The notes: generated from the letters alone by a model not told the origin. Positions 1 to 7,969 are shown, counted from the first letter of the stretch. The stretch is 64,000 nt of DNA from Sinohyriopsis cumingii (GCA_028554795.2 CM068838.1:90491974-90555973), one strand, 5' to 3'. Numbers and translations: made by a program.

Positions 1-84
1 TAAAACAAACTCTGAAAGTTATTAAAACCAATTTGTTATATTTCCATAACTCTGCATAGTTAACTGTACAAGCAGACTTAAACA
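1..84. other. Host flank left of the Polinton
   Basis: AT-rich sequence with no gene visible. It ends at the left copy of the 6-bp target-site duplication, so joining it to the sequence after 14649 would give the empty site. Confidence 0.7.
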
Positions 85-90
85 TATCAG
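85..90. other. Target-site duplication, left copy (TATCAG)
   Basis: TATCAG lies directly against the first base of the left inverted repeat and recurs directly after the right one (14644-14649). A 6-bp duplication is the known signature of Polinton/Maverick integration. Confidence 0.93.
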
Positions 91-307
91 AGCAGCAGGG
101 AAGTTCTACAGACCAGGTGGCTCAGATAAATTTAACCCTCCCACACAAACTTTATCCGTAGAAGCCTCAGAAAGCAGAAATAACGCCTCCTACGCAAATT
201 AATCCGCAAAATTTCAACCCAAGATGCATTTTCAGGCATAAAAAAAAGCAGCATTTTTTTGGGGGGGGGTATTGTAAAATTTGTTTGTGCCATAATGAAT
301 TATGGTG
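91..307. repeat. Polinton terminal inverted repeat, left (217 bp)
   Basis: It begins AGCAGCAGGGAAG and matches the reverse complement of 14428-14643 base for base, except for a T7G9 tract here against T8G7 in the other copy. Polinton repeats usually start with AG, as this one does. The inner edge ends in a short palindrome, CCATAAT-ga-ATTATGG. The ATPase stop codon lies 11 bp inside the repeat edge. Confidence 0.95.
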
Positions 308-317
308 GGTTGCAATT

Positions 318-968
318 TTATGAGTAAATTTGATCAAGACCAACTCGATACCTACTACGTGGATCATGAAGATTAATCGTGATAAAACCGTGTGGTGTTG
401 CCTGAGCGTGACTGAAGAAATTTTTAAACTTATTTATATCCATATCGCCGTTACACCAAGTTTGATGGATATTCCTCAGCGTGTGAGTATCAACGCCATT
501 GAAAACTGATAAAATATTACAATTATCTCTAATCACCTTTGGAATTTGCGTATATCGCTGTGTCACGTAAATCACATCGGTGTTCTTATGTCGGCCACGC
601 GAGAATATCCTAGCTGGGTTAGTTTGCTTATCCAGCATCACATCATCGAAAACAACAAGATTATTAGCATCACCGTTTAAACTTTCCACTGATGGAGATT
701 CATTGATGTCCGTGATAAATTCTATTGTGCCATCCTCAGTTTTATCGCTAAATTCCTTTAGTACTTTATAACATCGCTGATCATCAACGGACGGTGCAAC
801 CAAATACAATTTATCCCATTTTAACCATCGCATAATCAAATTTAGCAACAATTGCGTTTTTCCAGAACCAGATGGTCCAATGATTATCATTCTAATCGAA
901 TTTGGTAATGCCTCGGTGTGCTTTACTTGCTCGCGTTTTTTTGTGGCTGAAAAATCAATTACATTCAT
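318..968 (-). CDS. A32/FtsK-HerA-type DNA packaging ATPase
   Basis: A 216-residue P-loop ATPase expected to pump element DNA into the capsid. The Walker A motif GPSGSGKT is at residues 31-38, and Walker B, VVFDD, ends at about D108-D109. It is followed by an SRGRHKNTDVIYVTQRY block around residues 123-139, the conserved A32-family segment with its polar Q sensor. Length and motif spacing fit the packaging ATPases of Polintons, virophages and poxvirus A32. It is the leftmost gene, runs toward the left inverted repeat, and starts only 14 bp from the divergent zinc-ribbon gene. The ATG is the first in an open frame, directly after an AT-rich leader. No breaks are seen. Confidence 0.92.
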   Translation of the reverse strand: MNVIDFSATKKREQVKHTEALPNSIRMIIIGPSGSGKTQLLLNLIMRWLKWDKLYLVAPSVDDQRCYKVLKEFSDKTEDGTIEFITDINESPSVESLNGDANNLVVFDDVMLDKQTNPARIFSRGRHKNTDVIYVTQRYTQIPKVIRDNCNILSVFNGVDTHTLRNIHQTWCNGDMDINKFKNFFSHAQATPHGFITINLHDPRSRYRVGLDQIYS

Positions 969-982
969 GTTATTAGAATATT
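969..982. promoter_or_regulatory. 14-bp gap between divergent start codons
   Basis: Only GTTATTAGAATATT separates the ATG of the ATPase (leftward) from the ATG of the zinc-ribbon protein (rightward). Any shared promoter must extend into the two coding regions. Calling it a regulatory region is inferred from gene layout; no promoter motif is recognised. Confidence 0.4.
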
Positions 983-1156
983 ATGGATTCATATTGTGTT
1001 AAGTGTCGCACTCGAACTGCTACGCTAAATCCAATCGAAGTCGTTACGCGCAACAACAGGAATGCAATCAAGGGAGAATGTGCGGTTTGTAAGACAATTA
1101 AGTTTAGATTTGTAAAAAAAAAAGTAGAACCGGAGGAGACATCGCAACCTCCTTAA
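983..1156 (+). CDS. Small zinc-ribbon protein (DUF5679-like)
   Basis: A 57-residue protein with CVKC near residues 5-8 and CAVC near 34-37, separated by a basic stretch containing ATLNP and RNAIKG. This pattern matches the short DUF5679-type zinc ribbons found in many large and midsize DNA viruses. It probably binds one zinc ion; its cellular role is unknown. The gene ends at TAA 1154-1156, but its 3' half contains a run of ten A (1114-1123) where the -1 frame opens into the phospholipase A2 frame. The protein may therefore also be the N-terminal part of a longer frameshift product. Family assignment is from recalled motif pattern, not a search. Confidence 0.75.
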   Translation: MDSYCVKCRTRTATLNPIEVVTRNNRNAIKGECAVCKTIKFRFVKKKVEPEETSQPP

Positions 1157-1491
1157 CAAATCTACCTGGAACTCCCTGGGCGAAATATCCCGGAGAGAAA
1201 CATTTACCAGGATATAATTACTGCGGACCTGGTACAAGGCTAGATATAAGACTTAACGATAATAATCAACCAAATCCTGGCGAGGATCCAGTAAACGCTA
1301 TCGATAACGCATGCTACTATCACGATCTTGCATATCGCAGCGGAGATTTACAACAAAGACATCTCGCTGATATTAAATTAATTCACGCAATAGATGCTAT
1401 TCCTGATAAAAATTTCAAAGAGAAATTGGCAACTTGGTTAATAAAAGGAGCAATGAAAGGTAAATTAGTACTAGGTGCTGGTAATTTATAA
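1108..1491 (+). CDS. Phospholipase A2-like (parvovirus VP1u type) frame, no ATG
   Basis: This open frame follows a TAG at 1105-1107 and ends at TAA 1489-1491. It encodes a secretory-PLA2 core of the parvovirus VP1 kind: a calcium-loop YCGPGT block, then NACYYHDLAY with the catalytic His-Asp pair. In parvoviruses this domain breaches the endosomal membrane, and a related domain is known in adintoviruses. There is no ATG before the domain; the only in-frame ATG is close to the C terminus. The frame is -1 relative to the zinc-ribbon gene and both overlap across an A10 run, so a -1 frameshift, transcript slippage or a one-base loss in the run are the possible explanations. The last base of its stop is the first base of the integrase ATG. 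Confidence 0.8.
   Translation: MCKKKSRTGGDIATSLTNLPGTPWAKYPGEKHLPGYNYCGPGTRLDIRLNDNNQPNPGEDPVNAIDNACYYHDLAYRSGDLQQRHLADIKLIHAIDAIPDKNFKEKLATWLIKGAMKGKLVLGAGNL
1114..1123 (+). other. A10 run, candidate -1 slippery site
   Basis: Ten A residues sit in the region shared by the zinc-ribbon frame and the phospholipase frame (1108-1153). In the zinc-ribbon frame they are read so that A AAA AAA is in the correct phase for a canonical -1 heptamer. The zero-frame stop follows about 30 bases later. The frameshift is inferred and no stimulatory RNA structure was computed. Confidence 0.55.
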
Positions 1492-2441
1492 TGGAGCAAA
1501 TATATTATTCTCCGCGAGGATTTTGGCGAGGAAAATCAGCAATTGCCAAACTTGCTAAGGCAGCAAAAGTAAAGCAATCTGTCGCTGAATCGTGGCTATC
1601 GAGGCAAGCAGTCTGGCAAATTTATCTTCCTCCGCCTAAGAAAATATCATATGCGAGTTTCTCTGTCAGTGTCCCTAATGAAGTCCATCAGGCTGATCTT
1701 ATGTTTCTTCCTTACGATACCGTTGACGGAGTTACATACAAATATGTTCTGACGGTTGTTGATATTGCAAGTAGGTACAAGGAAGCGGAACCGTTATCGA
1801 ATAAAACAGCAACAGATATTGCTAAGGCGTTTAGCGAAATTTATTCACGATCTCCATTAACATGGCCGAAGCTTCTCCAGGTTGATCCAGGACGAGAATT
1901 CCTCGGTGCGGTTACTTCACTGATGAAAAAGAATAATGTTAAAATCCGTCGCGGTATTGTAGGTGTTCATCACAATCAAGCTATCGTTGAGAGATTCAAT
2001 AAAACTCTTGCAGAACGATTATTCGGATATCAGTACGCGAGAGAATTTATTCAAGATAAACGATCTCGCGATTGGGTAACAAGATTACCTCACGTGATTA
2101 ATGCGCTAAATAACGAAGTAACACGAACAATATCAATGAAACCCGCAACTGCAATTACAAAACCAAATATACCACTAAAGCGAGATTCTACTATTCCACC
2201 TGTGCTAGGTAGCGTCACGGTCAGATATTTATATAAGGAAGGAGAATCCGAGGGTGGCAGAAAAAGAGCAACTGATCCAAACTGGAGTGTTACGACACAT
2301 AAAATATTGGCAGTAACAAGATCATCAGGAAGACCAGCAATTTATTTTCTAGATTCATTAGCGCCACAACGAGGATTTACCAAAGAAGAACTACAAGTAA
2401 TTCCAAAAGATACTCAATTACCACCATCGTCGTTAATGTGA
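1491..2441 (+). CDS. Polinton integrase (rve family, DDE recombinase)
   Basis: A 316-residue retroviral-type integrase expected to insert the element and create the 6-bp duplication. The catalytic acids appear as D69 (in QADLMFL), D132 (in QVDPGREF) and E167 (in AIVERFN). The second and third are about 34 residues apart, close to the classic D,D-35-E spacing. No N-terminal HHCC zinc finger is visible; residues 1-50 are basic and helix-turn-helix-like. The C-terminal part after about residue 230 is the usual basic DNA-binding tail region. The ATG overlaps the phospholipase stop (TAATG), suggesting coupled translation. The 3' end overlaps the convergent polymerase gene by 28 bp. Confidence 0.93.
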   Translation: MEQIYYSPRGFWRGKSAIAKLAKAAKVKQSVAESWLSRQAVWQIYLPPPKKISYASFSVSVPNEVHQADLMFLPYDTVDGVTYKYVLTVVDIASRYKEAEPLSNKTATDIAKAFSEIYSRSPLTWPKLLQVDPGREFLGAVTSLMKKNNVKIRRGIVGVHHNQAIVERFNKTLAERLFGYQYAREFIQDKRSRDWVTRLPHVINALNNEVTRTISMKPATAITKPNIPLKRDSTIPPVLGSVTVRYLYKEGESEGGRKRATDPNWSVTTHKILAVTRSSGRPAIYFLDSLAPQRGFTKEELQVIPKDTQLPPSSLM

Positions 2442-5383
2442 AATTTAATTCTACCTAACTGAGATAATTTTCTTACTCGAGAAACTGCTAGATAAACTAA
2501 ATTTGACCAGGAAATTCTATCATCGACGATCCAGACTTGACCATCTACTGTTAATCCCTGTGACGAGTGAATCGTTGCTGCGTATCCAAGTTTCCATGGC
2601 GATCTTTCTGCGTTTATCGCATCATTGACAAGATTAATATCAACGAAAATAATATCGTTCAAAACTAATATTTTTTCTTCTCCGCACGGCAAAGTAACAT
2701 TAATATTTTGTTTTCTAGTATCAGCGGGCCTATAGCATAATGGTACCGGCAACGTTGGAAATTTATCACAATGAAGTTTGAATAATATTTCCTGAATAAC
2801 ATCGCGAACAATTTTTCTGCTAGCAACGATCAAATGATCAGGACGCCACAAAGTTAGAAAATTATCCATCGAAGTTTCGTCGATTATTTTTCTCATCACA
2901 TCACATTGAAATTTATTAGGTTGCAATCGAATCATTTTTTTAAAATCGGTCAGTAAAATATCATTAGATCTATAATCAGCGTCAATTTCTTCATAATAAT
3001 CTACAAAATTTCTAAGCCACCTGTGAGGAGATTCACCATCAATAGGATCAGGTTGGCCGTGATCTCCGCACATTATTACTGCGGTATTTTTTTCTTCTAA
3101 CCAACTCAGGAATGATTTTAGTATAACTAAATTTACTGTGCAAATTTCATCAAATATTATAATCTTGTTGATATATTTATTTCCCATTCGAGCTGAATCC
3201 CACAATCCACCGCTGTATTTGAAATAACTGTGATAAGTACAAGAACTAACGCCACGTTGTTTTATTTCTCGCGCTAATCTGTGAGTTGGAGTTAACACTA
3301 TCATATCAGAATTTGAAAATAAGTTTATTGCTCTTGTTGTTTTACCACTACCGCCAGGACCATTAAGATAAACAAATTTATTTCGTGAAATCGGATCAAA
3401 CGCAGATGCAGCCGTTGATACTTCATCGCATTTATCTTTATGAAATTTATCGCAATCTTCTACATCCGCGTCCTCACAATAATCTAGAATATCCTCGTTT
3501 TTTATTCTCCAAGTTCCCCAGGAACCATCGGTGATTAAATTTTCCAATCTACATTGAAATTTCTTATTGATATAAAATGAATCCGTTGCAACCCTTACCG
3601 CGATATCGGCAAATTTATTTATCATTGATAGCAAATTAATACTCACATAAGCGAGCATCGATGATCTTAAATGAGTATACTGCGCGGATTCTCCATCGAG
3701 ATAAGTGATCACTGTACCCAATTTTTCTCCATCAATAATAATATTTTCTCTGTTGCAAAATATTCCACGCGATACCGTATCGGCAATAATAAAATCCATC
3801 TCGGCATCATTGATAAATAACCTAGCGTGGCGATGTTTATGATCAACTGATCCTCCTTGAGTAAATTTACCAATTATTTTTCTTCCAATATCTTTCGCGT
3901 TCTCACAATCTGTCGGCAACCACACCTCGGTCTGCTTTCTATACGATATAATTGCTTCACTTACCGTCAGTGATATTAACATCGACGAATCCAGCATATA
4001 TCTCAACAATACCGTAGGGACCCATCTTCGCTGAGATAAATGCCGACCAAACCAAATATAACAAATTTTATGCAAATTTTCAGCAAGTTCGAATGAAGTA
4101 ACATGAGCGAATCCTGTCATTACAAAATCGGGTAACGGTCCGTTAATTGCCACTCTCGTCATCTCGTTAGTAGGATGACCGAATTTAGCAAAGTAATTTG
4201 CACAATCGCCATACCCAAGGAAACTTCCAGGATAGCATGCGCTCATATCAACGGAAATCATATCTTCGAAATAATACTTGGTATTCCATAATCCTCCATG
4301 GCCGTATTCGATACAGCTAAGTTGAATATCATTAAGAAATTCATTTCTTGTAGGTTTCCACGAATTTCTTTCTCTGGCAGCATGAGCAGCAACAGACGGA
4401 ACAGTAAAGCAATTTGTCAGTAATCGATCTGGATTAGACGAATACTTCTCCGCGATATTTCTCATCGCTTCGTGTAATATTTCATCTCGGTAAATATCTC
4501 CGCGTGGTAAGATAAATTGATCGTATCTTTCTTCGCTAGAAAATAACCAAATCGATATTGGATCGGACTTGGCTAATAGTTTGATAAACCTAAACATTGC
4601 ATCGGAACTATCTTTGGATTCCACGGGATAAAACTTAACAACACGATCTCGTGGGAATATCATTACCGACTGACTCCACGCATGTGAATTATGATCAACA
4701 ATTTCGATTGGTGTTCCTCGAGAATTATACGGCGATGAATATAATATTTCACCCGATAGTGTTTTAACCGTAATAGGAAATTTAAGTTTCTTACTTAACG
4801 CAGCAACATCATCGATTGATGCGCCATCAGTAACTGTCTTTGCCCATGAATTAATTTTATCCAATCTCAATTGAGTTAGACCAGATCCGCGACGGGCATT
4901 CCTCATATGTTCGATAACTCGCTCAGCTACGCAGTTTATTATCGGCGATTCCCTCATCGCAGGTAGATTTTTCACATCAGGATTATTATTCAGCCGATAA
5001 ATTCCATAAACAACAGCACTAGAAGGATACGCCCTAGCATAATAAGGACCATCAATCCCCAGCAGCAATCCCGGTTTCGAATTTTTATCAAGAACAACAT
5101 TTTTCTTACCGCCGCGTACCGGATCTCGTTTATCACGAATAATCCAAATGTCATCGGGCATTTGTGCAATAAATTTTATTCCGAAAATAAATCTCTCTTC
5201 TTTGTGTGAGTTTTTTATATGTTCGATTATCTTTTTCGCTCGCTCCAAATTCATCGTAGCATCAACAAAGTTAGTTTTCCAAGTTGACCAAACATGAATC
5301 GCTCCATCATCAAAAAATTCCTTCTTCGCACTATCAACTTCAGGAATGATATATTCTGCCTCATCGAGATCAAATAAATCCAT
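2414..5383 (-). CDS. Family B DNA polymerase fused to SF1 helicase
   Basis: A 989-residue replication protein. Residues about 355-605 hold a protein-primed-type PolB palm. Motif A is at 378-388 (SVDMSACYPGS, D379). Motif C is ATDS at 599-602, with one fewer acid than the usual DTDS. The motif B region around 570-585 is atypical. No clear exonuclease (DxE) motif is seen in the N-terminal third. After a linker with several cysteines (about 636-652), residues 670-985 form an SF1 helicase. Its motifs are Walker A GPGGSGKT (675-682), FDE (744-746), CGDHGQPDP (772-780), and a C-terminal TIHSSQGLT block (937-945) typical of Pif1/RecD-like enzymes. Most Polinton polymerases described lack such a helicase, so this is an unusual architecture. 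The ATG is the first in frame after an AT-rich leader, and no breaks are seen. Confidence 0.88.
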   Translation of the reverse strand: MDLFDLDEAEYIIPEVDSAKKEFFDDGAIHVWSTWKTNFVDATMNLERAKKIIEHIKNSHKEERFIFGIKFIAQMPDDIWIIRDKRDPVRGGKKNVVLDKNSKPGLLLGIDGPYYARAYPSSAVVYGIYRLNNNPDVKNLPAMRESPIINCVAERVIEHMRNARRGSGLTQLRLDKINSWAKTVTDGASIDDVAALSKKLKFPITVKTLSGEILYSSPYNSRGTPIEIVDHNSHAWSQSVMIFPRDRVVKFYPVESKDSSDAMFRFIKLLAKSDPISIWLFSSEERYDQFILPRGDIYRDEILHEAMRNIAEKYSSNPDRLLTNCFTVPSVAAHAARERNSWKPTRNEFLNDIQLSCIEYGHGGLWNTKYYFEDMISVDMSACYPGSFLGYGDCANYFAKFGHPTNEMTRVAINGPLPDFVMTGFAHVTSFELAENLHKICYIWFGRHLSQRRWVPTVLLRYMLDSSMLISLTVSEAIISYRKQTEVWLPTDCENAKDIGRKIIGKFTQGGSVDHKHRHARLFINDAEMDFIIADTVSRGIFCNRENIIIDGEKLGTVITYLDGESAQYTHLRSSMLAYVSINLLSMINKFADIAVRVATDSFYINKKFQCRLENLITDGSWGTWRIKNEDILDYCEDADVEDCDKFHKDKCDEVSTAASAFDPISRNKFVYLNGPGGSGKTTRAINLFSNSDMIVLTPTHRLAREIKQRGVSSCTYHSYFKYSGGLWDSARMGNKYINKIIIFDEICTVNLVILKSFLSWLEEKNTAVIMCGDHGQPDPIDGESPHRWLRNFVDYYEEIDADYRSNDILLTDFKKMIRLQPNKFQCDVMRKIIDETSMDNFLTLWRPDHLIVASRKIVRDVIQEILFKLHCDKFPTLPVPLCYRPADTRKQNINVTLPCGEEKILVLNDIIFVDINLVNDAINAERSPWKLGYAATIHSSQGLTVDGQVWIVDDRISWSNLVYLAVSRVRKLSQLGRIKFHINDDGGN

Positions 5384-5413
5384 TATTATATTTTAGACAA
5401 ATATCTAAATATA
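5384..5413. promoter_or_regulatory. 30-bp gap between divergent start codons
   Basis: An AT-rich stretch containing mirrored AATAT elements separates the polymerase ATG (leftward) from the cysteine-rich protein ATG (rightward). It must hold or adjoin the start sites of both early-type genes. Inferred from layout only. Confidence 0.4.
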
Positions 5414-5746
5414 ATGAAGCAATGCGCGTGGATAACAGTTGGATCAACAAAATCATGTAACAAATCCTGCAGAGGCGAATACTGTGGTGCTCACATATAC
5501 GAAATTCGACGAGGCAACAAAGGACCACAGCGATGTTTAATTTGTCAAGTTGGCATTCGAGGAAAGACAAGATTATGTTTCTCCTGTGGAGGGAAAAAAT
5601 ATCGTGAGTTACGGAGATATTATGAAAAAAGATCCTCCTCGGTAATAAAATGTGAAGAAGATTATATTAATCGTTTCAAAGCAAATTTCGATTTAAACAA
5701 AGAGAATATCATATATGGAAATGAAATCAGCGATTCCCATGAGTGA
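5414..5746 (+). CDS. Cysteine-rich putative zinc-binding protein
   Basis: A 110-residue protein not recognised by family. Cysteines and one histidine lie at positions 4, 15, 19, 24, 27 (His), 41, 44, 55 and 58. That gives an N-terminal C-x10-C-x3-C-x4-C-x2-H cluster followed by a CxxC...CxxC ribbon, enough for two zinc sites. The remainder is basic (RELRRYYEKR) and then acidic. Nucleic-acid binding or a transcription role is a reasonable guess but is not shown. It overlaps the HNH gene downstream (the stop at 5744-5746 is inside it), so the two are probably co-transcribed. No breaks are seen. Confidence 0.7.
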   Translation: MKQCAWITVGSTKSCNKSCRGEYCGAHIYEIRRGNKGPQRCLICQVGIRGKTRLCFSCGGKKYRELRRYYEKRSSSVIKCEEDYINRFKANFDLNKENIIYGNEISDSHE

Positions 5747-6275
5747 ATATAAATCGCATCCCATCATCGAAGGTTACGAAGCATCTGAGGATGGTAATGT
5801 CAGAAACATCAAAACAAAGAAACGTGTTGGTAGTATTTGTAATTCGGGATATCTCAAATTTACAGTCCATAAAAGAAATGAAAGAACAGAATGTTATTCG
5901 AATCATAGATTTATATTCGAATGCTACAAAGGACCAATAGAGAGAGGACTTGTTATCGACCACATTGACGGTAATAAACTTAACAATAAACTTTCCAATC
6001 TGCGCGCGGTAACCCAGAGTGAAAATTCAAGATTTGGTAATAACCGTGGATTTCCTAATTATTCGAAGACTGTTAAATCAGTGAATCAGGCAACAGGTGA
6101 GGAAATCGCGTTTACATCGATGAGTGCAGCAGCAAAACATTTCTTTATTGAACCACGATCAGTACAATTTGTGGCAGAAGGAAAATATAACGCAACATTT
6201 TCTTATGATGCTGATTCGTGGATCAAATTCTCCTATGTACCAATAATATTTGATTCGGAGAGTGACGAAGAATAA
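5715..6275 (+). CDS. NUMOD4-HNH-NUMOD1 endonuclease
   Basis: A 186-residue endonuclease of the phage/large-virus homing type. Residues 11-55 form a NUMOD4-like module (GYEASEDGNVRN, then GYLKF). Residues 62-103 are an HNH_3 core: NHR (63-65), IDHIDGN (81-87) and NKLSNLRAVT (91-100). Residues 122-160 resemble a NUMOD1 DNA-recognition helix (SMSAAAKHF). The HNH histidines and asparagines are present, so it may be active as a single-strand or double-strand nuclease. The ATG at 5739, which overlaps the upstream stop as ATGAGTGA, is a better start than 5715 because it begins just before the NUMOD4 module. Freestanding HNH genes of this type are common in phages and giant viruses but unexpected in an animal Polinton. 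Confidence 0.85.
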   Translation: MEMKSAIPMSEYKSHPIIEGYEASEDGNVRNIKTKKRVGSICNSGYLKFTVHKRNERTECYSNHRFIFECYKGPIERGLVIDHIDGNKLNNKLSNLRAVTQSENSRFGNNRGFPNYSKTVKSVNQATGEEIAFTSMSAAAKHFFIEPRSVQFVAEGKYNATFSYDADSWIKFSYVPIIFDSESDEE

Positions 6276-6418
6276 TTGAATATCTCCGCAAAACAAAAAA
6301 AAAAGATTAATTTTTTGAAAATTCTCCTGGGTTTTATTTATTTTTTTCGCCCATTTTTCCCACGGATACAGATTTGGAAAATCTCACTTGCGATTTAAAA
6401 ATCGGGAATCAGAGATTC
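6276..6418. other. Convergent intergenic gap with minus-strand poly(A) signals
   Basis: 143 bp between the ends of the HNH gene (+) and the penton-type gene (-). On the minus strand, overlapping AATAAA hexamers lie at 6333-6342, well placed to end the leftward virion-gene transcript. A homopolymer A run follows the HNH stop on the plus strand. Confidence 0.5.
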
Positions 6419-7969
6419 TCACGATTTCACCAAAAGATTGATACTCACAGTTTCTCCTCGTATATCAAGTAAATTTCCTTTCTGATCCGTTAATTTGAAA
6501 TTTATTCTTGACAAAAATCGATTATGACATCGCAGGTAAAACGGATTCATTGGTTCCTTGATTATCAAATAACCGGGAGATGCGCTAGGTGAAAATGAAT
6601 ACAATATAAAACCCTGATGGGCTTGATTTGACTCTGACGCATCAACATTGTAACTACCCTCTACAACATCCGCGTGAAGATAAATCGCGATAACTTCCGT
6701 TATATTAACGATACCCGGCGATATATGTCGTCCACCTTTGTCAGGATCGTTATTGTGTTTAAGAATTAATTCTGAATGTATTTTTTTGGTCCATGCGGCA
6801 TGTAATTTCGGAAATAAATCATCAATGGTATCAGTGACGGATTTTCTCATCGCATCAAAATCAGAATTGGGAAATTTGAAATTTGGCAGTGTTTCCTCGG
6901 TTAATTCAAATACTCTCATGAATTTTTGTTTTTCACCCGAGTTCTTGATCAACTCGAATTTGCTAATAGGAAGAACATATTCGGCAATTGATATATCGTC
7001 GACTATCGCCCGAATAAACATATCATGATAATATTCAATATCATTTGCAAGTTGATTTAAAATTTTCACGTGCTTTATAATTTCGCTACATGAACTAGAT
7101 TTATTTAGGATGCATTCATGAAATGATCCTCGCAATAAATTTAATTGTAATTCGTGTTCTTGAATAAACTCGTCTAATGTTCTTCTTACCAAGATACCGT
7201 CTATGGGGGCTATTATCCTGTTAATGTGGGTAGCGTCGAAGATTTTCACATCTGGGGGGATTTTAGGAAGAGGCAACCATGAGAGAATTCTTTCGTTAAT
7301 AAAAGTGAAAGCAAATATTACCAGGTTAAATTTGTGGTTATTCATGAGATTGATGGCGCTGTGGATCAGAGGTTTGTGTTTGATATCTCCATACCATCCT
7401 TCGTCGGTTGTAAAATCTTCCTTTTTTGGTTCCGGTATTTCTGGAAGGGTTTCATCATACCAACCTGGAATAATAACATCCGATTTCTTTGGTTTTATCA
7501 GAGGTGCGACCTCGGGCCAACCTAATATATTCCTGATCGATGATTGGTAAATATCTACCACGTACGGTGATTTCACTTCTATCATTGACGATAGTGTTGG
7601 ATCATGTGAAGATATCTTTATTCCCGGAGTAGCATCGCCGGTTAAATTTGATATTCTAGTGGTAAACTCATTATTCAGCTGATCAATTTCGTAACTACCG
7701 GTTGGTATACCAACGACGATCCAATCGGGTGTTCCATCGGGTTTATTTTTATTTGCAAAAACAAGTGAATTATTTGGCATCAAATTACCGAATGATTTCG
7801 ATCTAACATTAGGCCAGCTATTGTAGACGCGCAATTGTGTTAATGCAATTTCGCTAACGTTAATTGGTGTTGAGAAATTAATACTAAACTCGGGTTTCGT
7901 TGAACTTAGCGATATTAACGTTGTTGTCGGCGGTGTCGTGTTTGTCACGATCTTGGCTAACTCGGACAT
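6419..7969 (-). CDS. Penton/vertex-type virion protein with a large internal insertion
   Basis: A 516-residue protein. Residues 24-150 (FSTPINVSEIALTQ, then IPTGSYEIDQLNN, then NILGW) and residues 420-516 (SPGYLIIKEP, then LTDQKGNLLDIRGE) resemble the two halves of a shorter structural protein common in animal Polintons and usually taken as the vertex/penton or a close associate. That assignment is from memory of family patterns. Between them, residues about 155-420 have no counterpart in the form I recall and read as a helical inserted domain with conserved-looking acidic and aromatic blocks. It is the last gene of the leftward virion block. Its first 86 bp overlap the upstream membrane-protein gene in another frame. 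The ATG follows ATTAATA, a leader type shared with neighbours. Confidence 0.6.
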   Translation of the reverse strand: MSELAKIVTNTTPPTTTLISLSSTKPEFSINFSTPINVSEIALTQLRVYNSWPNVRSKSFGNLMPNNSLVFANKNKPDGTPDWIVVGIPTGSYEIDQLNNEFTTRISNLTGDATPGIKISSHDPTLSSMIEVKSPYVVDIYQSSIRNILGWPEVAPLIKPKKSDVIIPGWYDETLPEIPEPKKEDFTTDEGWYGDIKHKPLIHSAINLMNNHKFNLVIFAFTFINERILSWLPLPKIPPDVKIFDATHINRIIAPIDGILVRRTLDEFIQEHELQLNLLRGSFHECILNKSSSCSEIIKHVKILNQLANDIEYYHDMFIRAIVDDISIAEYVLPISKFELIKNSGEKQKFMRVFELTEETLPNFKFPNSDFDAMRKSVTDTIDDLFPKLHAAWTKKIHSELILKHNNDPDKGGRHISPGIVNITEVIAIYLHADVVEGSYNVDASESNQAHQGFILYSFSPSASPGYLIIKEPMNPFYLRCHNRFLSRINFKLTDQKGNLLDIRGETVSINLLVKS

